Below are positions 59,222 through 64,000 of a DNA stretch of 64,000 nucleotides, in pieces. The DNA lies in NCBI GenBank assembly GCA_965530755.1, contig CBESNA010000010.1, positions 31,978-95,977 of the forward strand, written 5' to 3'. The stretch is from SZUA-35 sp965530755 (lineage in GTDB: Bacteria > Actinomycetota > Acidimicrobiia > Acidimicrobiales > SZUA-35). Under the pieces are notes generated by a model. It had not been told where the DNA came from and ran no database searches. It worked only from the letters and a program-made list of their open reading frames with translations. The translations under genes and the position numbers were made by a program. Numbering within the stretch: position 1 is the first letter of the stretch; every line of letters starts with the position of its first letter.

Positions 59222-60442
59222 TTGACGGAAAACCCCCTCTTGTTGCCGGCGTCGACTTTCACGTCGGAGCATCGCGACCGTCTCGTGCTTCGGGCAAGGG
59301 CCGGACGCCCCTTGACGCCCGATGACGTCGTTGACGTCATGCGACGGGTCGAGCTCACCCCCGAGGTACTCGAAGAGGTTCACGAGTTCCTTCACGAGAA
59401 GGAGATCCCGTTCGACGACGATCCCGTTCAGCTGGAGCCGAGCGTCCGTCGCATCGGCCGTAGTCGTGGCAAGGACGCATCGCGCATCGCGATGAGTGCA
59501 GTGGCCAAGGCCAGCGGCTCGTCTGACCCAGTGCGCATGTACCTCAAGGAGATCGGCAACGTTCCGTTGCTGACGGCGCCGGAGGAGGTCGACCTCGCAC
59601 AACGGATCAAGGAGGGGGCGGCAGCCGCTGACGAGACCGCGCACCTGATCGCAGCCGGCACCTGGGCAACGATGAACCGCGACGAGCAACGCGGCGTTCG
59701 TCGTCGTGTTGCCGACGGTGAAAAGGCGAGGCGAGAGCTGACGTCGGCCAACCTGCGTCTGGTCGTGTCGATCGCCAAGCGGTACGTCGGCCGGAGTGTG
59801 CCGATGCTCGACCTGATCCAAGAGGGCAATCTCGGCCTGATGCGTGCGGTCGAGAAGTTCGATCACACGAAGGGTTTCAAGTTCTCGACGTATGCCACAT
59901 GGTGGATCCGGCAGGCGATCACTCGTGCCATTGCTGATCAGTCGCGAACGATCCGTGTGCCGGTGCACATGGTCGAGTCGATCAACAAGGTCGTGCGAGC
60001 GCAGCGAGCGATGATGCAGCGACTCGAGCGTGACCCGACGCTGGCCGAACTGGCCGAAGCGGTCGATCTGACCGAGGAGAAGGTCGCCGAGATCCTGCGG
60101 ATCAACGCCCAGGACCCGTTGTCGCTCGACACGCCGATCGGCGACGAGGACGACACGTCGATGGCCGACTTCATCGCTGACAAGGGCGCGGCGCCGCTGG
60201 ATTTAGCCGCTCGCAAACTGCTGGAGCAAACGATTCGGGACGTACTCGATGATCTTTCTCCCCGCGAGGCCGAGGTCGTGCGGTTGCGGTTCGGTCTGGT
60301 CGACGGGCGTCCTCGGACATTGGAAGAGGTCGGACGCGAGTTCGGAGTCACTCGGGAGCGGATCCGTCAGATCGAGTCGAAGACGTTGGCCAAGTTGCGG
60401 CATCCGCTCCGGAGCGACCGGTTGCGCGACTACCTGGACTGA
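59222..60442 (+). CDS. rpoD: Primary RNA polymerase sigma factor
   Basis: A 406-aa sigma-70. Region 1.1 is a short helical N-terminus; region 1.2 has DPVRMYLKEIGNVPLLTAPEEVDLAQRIKEG, region 2 ANLRLVVSIAKRYVGRSVPMLDLIQEGNLGLMRAVEKFDHTKGFKFSTYATWWIRQAITRAI, region 3 MVESINKVVRAQRAMMQRLERDPT and region 4 RLRFGLVDGRPRTLEEVGREFGVTRERIRQIESKTLAKLRHP, ending RDYLD. Start is TTG 59222 with AGGAAG 7 nt upstream, and no earlier candidate fits. As the housekeeping sigma it should read the TANNNT elements listed here. A hairpin terminator follows. Confidence 0.96.
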   Translation: MTENPLLLPASTFTSEHRDRLVLRARAGRPLTPDDVVDVMRRVELTPEVLEEVHEFLHEKEIPFDDDPVQLEPSVRRIGRSRGKDASRIAMSAVAKASGSSDPVRMYLKEIGNVPLLTAPEEVDLAQRIKEGAAAADETAHLIAAGTWATMNRDEQRGVRRRVADGEKARRELTSANLRLVVSIAKRYVGRSVPMLDLIQEGNLGLMRAVEKFDHTKGFKFSTYATWWIRQAITRAIADQSRTIRVPVHMVESINKVVRAQRAMMQRLERDPTLAELAEAVDLTEEKVAEILRINAQDPLSLDTPIGDEDDTSMADFIADKGAAPLDLAARKLLEQTIRDVLDDLSPREAEVVRLRFGLVDGRPRTLEEVGREFGVTRERIRQIESKTLAKLRHPLRSDRLRDYLD

Positions 60443-60464
60443 CCCCGTTCGGAAACGGGGATTT
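60443..60464 (+). terminator. Terminator after rpoD
   Basis: CCCCGTT (60443-60449) and AACGGGG (60454-60460) form a 7-bp perfect stem with a CGGA loop, followed by ATTT. Confidence 0.65.
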
Positions 60465-60523
60465 CCCCGAGCGGTTCGGCGCCTCGGCTTGCTATCGTCT
60501 GCCCCGCAATCGCCACACCACAT

Positions 60524-60599
60524 TCCGGGGTAGCTCAGCTGGCAGAGCAATTGACTGTTAATCAATGGGTCGTGGGTTCGAGCCCCACCCCCGGAGCCA
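60524..60599 (+). tRNA. tRNA-Asn (GTT anticodon)
   Basis: A full cloverleaf: acceptor TCCGGGG with CCCCGGA, D-arm GCTC/GAGC, anticodon arm ATTGA-CTGTTAA-TCAAT, T-arm GTGGG-TTCGAGC-CCCAC, discriminator G, then an encoded CCA at 60597-60599. Anticodon GTT reads AAC/AAU. Confidence 0.97.
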
Positions 60600-60614
60600 C
60601 AAGGGACAAAGATC

Positions 60615-60655
60615 GGAAGCCGAGACAAACGGTCTCGGCTTCCGGCCGTTTTCGG
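60615..60655 (+). terminator. Terminator after tRNA-Asn
   Basis: GGAAGCCGAGAC (60615-60626) and GTCTCGGCTTCC (60632-60643) form a perfect 12-bp stem with a 5-nt loop, followed by GGCCGTTTT. Confidence 0.85.
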
Positions 60656-60685
60656 CCTTTGGCTTTGGTACGGTCGGCGCCGATC

Positions 60686-60759
60686 GGGCCTGTAGCTCAG
60701 TCGGTCAGAGCAGCGGACTCATAATCCGTCGGTCCTGGGTTCGAGCCCCAGCAGGCCCA
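60686..60759 (+). tRNA. tRNA with CAT anticodon, probably Ile2 (lysidine type)
   Basis: A 74-nt cloverleaf: acceptor GGGCCTG with CAGGCCC, D-arm GCTC/GAGC, anticodon arm GCGGA-CTCATAA-TCCGT, T-arm CTGGG-TTCGAGC-CCCAG, discriminator A; CCA not encoded. A CAU tRNA may be elongator Met or Ile2. The C4:G69 and C5:G68 pairs here are the positive determinants for the lysidine synthetase TilS in E. coli; elongator Met there has U4:A69 and A5:U68. I therefore favour Ile2, reading AUA. It is not initiator tRNA, as the GGG/CCC anticodon-stem pairs are missing. Confidence 0.75.
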
Positions 60760-60761
60760 CG

Positions 60762-60806
60762 GGAACTCTTCGAGTTCCTTCAAGTTTCGCCTAGCGGCGA
60801 AACTTC
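60762..60806 (+). terminator. Two hairpins after the CAU tRNA
   Basis: GGAACTC/GAGTTCC (60762-60778, 3-nt loop) and AGTTTCGCC/GGCGAAACT (60783-60804, TAGC loop) are perfect stems of 7 and 9 bp. They follow the tRNA directly and may terminate it in both directions. Confidence 0.6.
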
Positions 60807-60836
60807 CACGTGTGAGCTCCGACCCCACAGGGGGGG

Positions 60837-61478
60837 TCAGGTGTCGAGCACGAAGGGTGGGATGTCGGTGACTGCGATCTCGCGGCCGAGCGTCGCGCCG
60901 TTGAGTTCGAGTCGGTCACCGCTCCAGAACTTTCCGGGGTCGTACCAGTTCGGCGGACGAGTGGACTCGAGCAGGCCCATGCGCTCGTAGGTGATAGCGA
61001 CGACCTCGGCGCAGAAGAGCTGCTCCAGGCCGGCGTTTCGCTTGACCCGTCCTTTGACCCATCCGCCGACGAGCGATCGCGTGCCCGGAAAGGTCCGCCC
61101 GTTGAGCTCGGCCACGGTCTGGATGATCGAGTCTTCCATCTCGGTGGTGACGTCGATGTCGATCGGGCGCATCCACGCTGCCTGGCCGTAGCGGTGGTGC
61201 CACTGCCCTGCGGCGTCGGCGAGACGGTGGAGTTGGGTGCCGCGATGGCTGACGCCCGCCCACACGTCTGGAATCGTGCGGCCGAGTTCGGCGTGCCACA
61301 GCAGCGGCGGGAGATCGTCGAACGCGAGGACCATGCCGACGTGGTTCACCGGGCTGTTGGTGAAGGCCCTGATGGCCCGATCTGCTGTCGACTTTCCTCG
61401 GAACAGCCAAACGTCGCCCGTCCGTGCGAGTCCTGCTGCCTCGTCGAAGGTCGTTGTCGCATGCTCGGGGCCGGTCAT
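60837..61478 (-). CDS. Papain-like NlpC/P60-clan (YiiX-type) hydrolase
   Basis: A 213-aa protein with the permuted papain-like pattern. Conserved blocks are ARTGDVWLFRGKSTADRAIRAFTNSPVNHVGMVLA, with a candidate catalytic His in NHVG, and LEQLFCAEVVAITYERMGLL, with a candidate catalytic Cys in FCAE. Members of the YiiX/YebB clan are cysteine hydrolases acting on peptides or lipids. No signal peptide is seen. ATG 61478 is chosen because a TACGGT hexamer lies 5 nt upstream; a longer in-frame reading lacks the family pattern. Confidence 0.68.
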   Translation of the reverse strand: MTGPEHATTTFDEAAGLARTGDVWLFRGKSTADRAIRAFTNSPVNHVGMVLAFDDLPPLLWHAELGRTIPDVWAGVSHRGTQLHRLADAAGQWHHRYGQAAWMRPIDIDVTTEMEDSIIQTVAELNGRTFPGTRSLVGGWVKGRVKRNAGLEQLFCAEVVAITYERMGLLESTRPPNWYDPGKFWSGDRLELNGATLGREIAVTDIPPFVLDT

Positions 61479-61483
61479 CGTGG

Positions 61484-61493
61484 ACCGTATGGT
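61484..61493. promoter_or_regulatory. Overlapping divergent -10 elements
   Basis: TACGGT on the minus strand (61489-61484) ends 5 nt before ATG 61478, and TATGGT on the plus strand (61488-61493) ends 8 nt before ATG 61502. They share the bases TA at 61488-61489. Confidence 0.45.
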
Positions 61494-61501
61494 AGTGATC
61501 G

Positions 61502-61681
61502 ATGGGATTGTGGAAGTGGGTTGGTCTGGCCGGCATCGTCGGCGTTGCCGCTGTGGGGACCGCGGCCGGCGCAGCGACGGTGAAGCGCAACCGCCGCGAG
61601 TTCGTCGAGGCGAACTCCGACGAGCTGCGAAATCGGCTGCACGAGCGCCTACGTGAGGCCGAGGCTCGCCAGCTTCGCTGA
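61502..61681 (+). CDS. 59-aa membrane-anchored small protein
   Basis: A short gene encoding MGLWKWVGLAGIVGVAAVGT then AAGAATVKRNRREFVEANSDELRNRLHERLREAEA. One membrane helix (about 7-25) is followed by a basic, charged helix with the DELRNRLHERL pattern that I have seen in small conserved actinobacterial proteins of unknown function. It is missed by simple length cut-offs. A plus-strand -10 lies 8 nt upstream and the divergent hydrolase gene starts 23 bp away. Confidence 0.75.
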   Translation: MGLWKWVGLAGIVGVAAVGTAAGAATVKRNRREFVEANSDELRNRLHERLREAEARQLR

Positions 61682-61703
61682 GCTCAGAGCGGAGGAGCTG
61701 CCG

Positions 61704-61709
61704 TAGCGT
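61704..61709 (+). promoter_or_regulatory. -10 element TAGCGT of the YgjV-like gene (leaderless type)
   Basis: TAGCGT ends 7 nt before ATG 61717. Confidence 0.45.
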
Positions 61710-61716
61710 CTGGGCG

Positions 61717-62379
61717 ATGGAAACCAATATTGCGCTCGAGGTCGTCGGCTATTGCGCGTCGGCGCTGATCGTCGTCTCGATCACGCAGAAGTCGATCCTG
61801 CGGCTGCGGGTGATCGGGCTCGCCGGCTCACTCACGTTCCTGGTCTATGCGATCGCCATCAGCGCCTATCCCATCGCCATCGTCAACATCATCGCGGCCG
61901 GGATCCATGGCTGGTATCTGAGTCAGCTGATTCGTCACAAGAATGAGGTCTTCCGCGTGCTGCACGTGCTTCCGGGATCCGAGTATCTCCTCGACTTTCT
62001 CGAGTTCTACCGTGAGGAAATCCAAGGACGATTCCAGCCCGATTTCGTCTACGAGCCGAGCGAAGCGCAAGTCACGGCATTCATCCTGCGCGACATGGTC
62101 CCCGCCGGCCTCCTCATCGGACGGCCGCGCGACGATGGCACGTTCGAGGTGCAACTCGATTTCGTCATCCCCCAGTATCGAGACTTCAAGATCGGCAGCT
62201 ACGTCTACTCATCCGACTCCGATCTCTTGACCGGCATCGCGCCAACGTGCGTGTGGGCTGTTGCCTCGAACTCTGACCACGCCAAGTACCTGCATCGCAT
62301 GGGATTCGCTGAAAGCACCGGAGTTCCCGACCGCTACGAAATCCGGCTCGAGGCCAACCAGCAGCCGATGGCGGCCTGA
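61717..62379 (+). CDS. YgjV-like membrane domain fused to GNAT-like domain
   Basis: A 220-aa protein. Residues 1-70 hold three helices in YgjV style (LEVVGYCASALIVVSITQKSILRLRVIGLAGSLTFLVYAIAI, AIVNIIAAGIHGWYL). The last 120 residues look like a degenerate acetyltransferase (GNAT) domain: VPAGLLIGRPRDDGTFEVQLDFVIPQYRDFKIGSYVYS and HAKYLHRMGFAE, in the usual order of the acetyl-CoA-binding loop and the NPxxxxLYxxxGF-like end. The QxxGxG motif is not fully kept. The function is unknown; a modified membrane-tethered GNAT is an inference. Confidence 0.6.
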   Translation: METNIALEVVGYCASALIVVSITQKSILRLRVIGLAGSLTFLVYAIAISAYPIAIVNIIAAGIHGWYLSQLIRHKNEVFRVLHVLPGSEYLLDFLEFYREEIQGRFQPDFVYEPSEAQVTAFILRDMVPAGLLIGRPRDDGTFEVQLDFVIPQYRDFKIGSYVYSSDSDLLTGIAPTCVWAVASNSDHAKYLHRMGFAESTGVPDRYEIRLEANQQPMAA

Positions 62380-62479
62380 CTGAAGAGACCCGCTCAGTGG
62401 TCACCATTTCGCCTTCTCGCTGTCGTGGTCTCGCCGTTCATCCACCAGCGGAGACCCCACGTTGCGCGACAGTGGCTGC

Positions 62480-63106
62480 ATGCTCACGATCACAGCGCTC
62501 GGTGCCATATCGGTCGCTGCGCTCGTGTGGTCGGAGTTGCGAGGGAACCAATTGCGGCTCGCAGCGAAACCAGCGGCTTCCGCGTGCTTCATCGCCGTTG
62601 CGTTGCTGGGCGGCGCCATCGAGACCGGGTACGGGAGGTGGGTGCTCGCCGGGCTTGCCCTCTCGGCAGTCGGCGATGTGGCGCTCCTCTCGAGGTCGTC
62701 GAAGCTGTTTCTCGTCGGGCTCGGAAGCTTCCTCCTCGGCCATGTCGCCTACGTTGCTGCGTTCGCCACCCGCAGTGTCGATGGCGGCGCTGCAATCATC
62801 GCGCTGCTCGCACTGAGCGGTCCAGCGTTCCTGGTCATCCGCTGGCTGTGGCCGCATGTCTCATCCAAAATGCAGCCTCCCGTCGCCGCTTACGTGGCCG
62901 TGATCTCCGCGATGGTGGCGATGGCGATCGGGACGGTCGTCTTCGAACAAGACGGCCGAATCGTCGCTGCCGCCGTCATGTTCCTCTGCTCTGACCTCGC
63001 TGTCGCCCGCGACCGCTTCGTGGCCCCGGGACCGCTCAACCGGCTGTGGGGTCTTCCGCTGTACTACGCCGCGCAGTTTGTCTTCGCTGCGACGGTGTCG
63101 ATCTGA
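62480..63106 (+). CDS. YhhN/TMEM86-family membrane protein
   Basis: A 208-aa protein with about eight helices and the YhhN pattern: RLAAKPAASACFIAVALLG, ALSAVGDVALLSRSSKLFLVGLGSFLLGHVAYVAAF and ...AAAVMFLCSDLAVARDRFVAP. Human TMEM86 members are lysoplasmalogenases, but bacterial roles are less clear. ATG 62480 is chosen; a TTG at 62462 would add six residues. No promoter is obvious in the 100-bp gap upstream. Confidence 0.8.
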   Translation: MLTITALGAISVAALVWSELRGNQLRLAAKPAASACFIAVALLGGAIETGYGRWVLAGLALSAVGDVALLSRSSKLFLVGLGSFLLGHVAYVAAFATRSVDGGAAIIALLALSGPAFLVIRWLWPHVSSKMQPPVAAYVAVISAMVAMAIGTVVFEQDGRIVAAAVMFLCSDLAVARDRFVAPGPLNRLWGLPLYYAAQFVFAATVSI

Positions 63107-63148
63107 CCAGACCCTCAGCGCCACGAGGGCCGATCGACGACGGCAGCG

Positions 63149-63679
63149 CTAGTGGCCTGCTTCTTCAGTCAGGTCGACGTCGAAGAACAGCTCGCTGGCA
63201 AGATCGTCGAGCACCGAACGCAACTCGTCGATCGAAGTCGTGGCAGGGGCGCGGAGGCGAGCCGACGCTCGAAACAGCGTGCCGCCGCCCATCGGTGCGC
63301 TCGCCGTCTCGGTCTGCAGCTCCTCGATGCTCACCTGCTGGGAGGCCAAGGCGTGCGACACATCGTGAATGATTCCGGGACGATCGAGTCCTACCAGCTC
63401 GAGCACCAACTCGGTCGACGGCCCAAACTCCTGATCGAGATGTGCAGTCTCGACCGTGATGTCGAGCAGCCCATCGTGTTCGAGCGGCTCCAAAGCGACC
63501 AGAAGAGCCGAGGCTGACCGATCGGGAACTGTGATCATCACGATGCCGGCGAACTTGCCACCAAGGCGAGCCATCTGGCTGCGGTCCCAGTTCCCCCCAT
63601 GATCAGCGACGACGCCAGACAACGCATCGACCAAACCCGATCGGTCGTCACCGATCACGGTCAGCACGAGGGTCGTCAT
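63149..63679 (-). CDS. Two-ACT-domain protein (GcvR-like)
   Basis: A 176-aa protein with two ACT domains in tandem: MTTLVLTVIGDDRSGLVDALSGVVADHGGNWDRSQMARLGGKFAGIVMITV, then LVLELVGLDRPGIIHDVSHALASQQVSIEELQTETASAPMGGGTLFRASARL. This is the GcvR layout. In E. coli GcvR controls the glycine cleavage operon with GcvA; no gcv genes or GcvA are in the window, so amino acid sensing with an unknown partner is all that can be said. A TAGTCT element lies 6 nt before the ATG. Confidence 0.87.
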   Translation of the reverse strand: MTTLVLTVIGDDRSGLVDALSGVVADHGGNWDRSQMARLGGKFAGIVMITVPDRSASALLVALEPLEHDGLLDITVETAHLDQEFGPSTELVLELVGLDRPGIIHDVSHALASQQVSIEELQTETASAPMGGGTLFRASARLRAPATTSIDELRSVLDDLASELFFDVDLTEEAGH

Positions 63680-63685
63680 AGCCGC

Positions 63686-63691
63686 AGACTA
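63686..63691 (-). promoter_or_regulatory. -10 element TAGTCT of the GcvR-like gene (leaderless type)
   Basis: TAGTCT on the minus strand ends 6 nt before ATG 63679. Confidence 0.5.
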
Positions 63692-63750
63692 CTGATCGCA
63701 GCTAGGCAGCGCCGGTGGCCCGAAAGAACCCGTTCGAAGAAGGACCTCCG

Positions 63751-63999
63751 TCACCGATTCGCCAGACGTTGAGATTCTGCATTCAGGTTGGCTGATCCCG
63801 GGCCGTTGCCGCCTGCGACGGTGGTGACGGTCCCGTCGGTGGTGACCTTCTGGACTCGATGGTTGTACGTGTCGGCGATGTAGAGGCTGCCGTCATTGCC
63901 GAACGTAATCCCGAATGGGCCTGACAGTTGGTTGTTGGCTGATCCCGGGCCGTTGCCGCCGGCGACCGTGGAGATAGTTCCATCCGTGGCGACCTTCTG
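63751..63999 (-). CDS. NHL-repeat protein, C-terminal end only
   Basis: The last 82 codons of a gene that starts beyond the right edge, ending at TGA 63753-63751. It reads two NHL-type beta-propeller repeats: QKVATDGTISTVAGGNGPGS, then GPFGITFGNDGSLYIADTYNHRVQKVTTDGTVTTVAGG. NHL propellers bind proteins, RNA or sugars; in actinobacteria many are exported. The signal peptide and domain partners are out of view. The repeat unit is 49 codons. Confidence 0.8.
   Translation of the reverse strand, partial: QKVATDGTISTVAGGNGPGSANNQLSGPFGITFGNDGSLYIADTYNHRVQKVTTDGTVTTVAGGNGPGSANLNAESQRLANR
63788..63960 (-). repeat. Near-identical 147-nt repeat units in the NHL gene
   Basis: The plus-strand 26-mer beginning TTGGCTGATCCCGGGCCG starts at 63788 and again at 63935, so the period is 147 nt (49 codons). 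Identity at DNA level in this segment is complete, which suggests recent tandem duplication or gene conversion in the propeller. Confidence 0.85.
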
Positions 64000-64000
64000 G

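Larger units (their letters stand above)
60443..60836. other. tRNA-bearing gap between rpoD and the hydrolase gene
   Basis: This 394-bp stretch holds two tRNA genes and four hairpins (after rpoD, after tRNA-Asn, and two after the CAU tRNA). No protein-coding sequence is supported. Confidence 0.8.

Overview
The window is GC-rich chromosomal DNA from a high-GC Gram-positive bacterium. I infer an actinobacterium close to the class Acidimicrobiia. The evidence is an actinobacterial gene set (BldD with an intact c-di-GMP signature, class II DAHP synthase, RskA-type anti-sigma factor, MoxR plus CoxE-type VWA pair, DUF2344 protein beside RNase E/G) and the gene order rplU-rpmA-obgE-proB, nadD-rsfS and hrcA-dnaJ-rsmE. 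The species cannot be named from sequence alone. Almost everything is core housekeeping DNA with short gaps, many 4-bp ATGA/GTGA overlaps and no prophage or CRISPR array.

Layout. 1-3.4 kb: end of a radical SAM gene, DUF2344 gene, RNase E/G, L21 and L27, closed by a strong terminator. 3.5-8.7 kb: an accessory block between rpmA and obgE, two genes usually adjacent. It holds four co-directional genes (pilin-like/lectin fusion, two TadE-like, one TadG-like) and an opposed AbiEi-like/DUF559-type nuclease gene flanked by two near-identical 48-nt palindromes. 8.8-18.9 kb: obgE-proB, pspA, murJ, a CbxX-type AAA+ protein, a MoxR/VWA pair, an ECF sigma and anti-sigma pair. 19-27 kb: class II DAHP synthase, a second RpoD-like sigma factor with a long leader, nadD, an LCP/LytR_C-like protein, rsfS, leuS, tRNA-Ala. 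27-36 kb: fatty-acyl-AMP ligase-like gene, CnoX-like thioredoxin, comEA-comEC, an orphan gene, holA, rpsT, lepA. 36-46 kb: photolyase, hrcA-dnaJ-rsmE, bldD, a pseudokinase, phoH-ybeY-corC-era. 46-60.4 kb: PlsY-like protein, DinG-type helicase, a Thr/Pro-rich membrane protein, uppS-recO, a lipoprotein, an RDD protein, glyS, a divergent PPDK, dnaG, rpoD. 60.5-64 kb: tRNA-Asn, a CAU tRNA (probably Ile2), a papain-like hydrolase, a 59-aa protein, YgjV-like and YhhN proteins, an ACT-domain protein and the end of an NHL-repeat protein.

How genes work together. Ribosome assembly and translation factors (L21, L27, S20, Obg, RsfS, YbeY, Era, RsmE, LepA), cell-envelope genes (MurJ, UppS, LCP-like, PspA) and replication genes (HolA, DnaG, RecO, DinG) form short translationally coupled operons. 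A window-wide pattern is a TANNNT hexamer 5-10 nt before the start codon in twenty genes, which points to widespread leaderless transcription.

The most unusual items are the palindrome-flanked nuclease gene, the pilin/lectin plus TadE/TadG block with no assembly machinery, and the 370-bp sigma-factor leader with a promoter, a CRP-like palindrome and two possible small ORFs.
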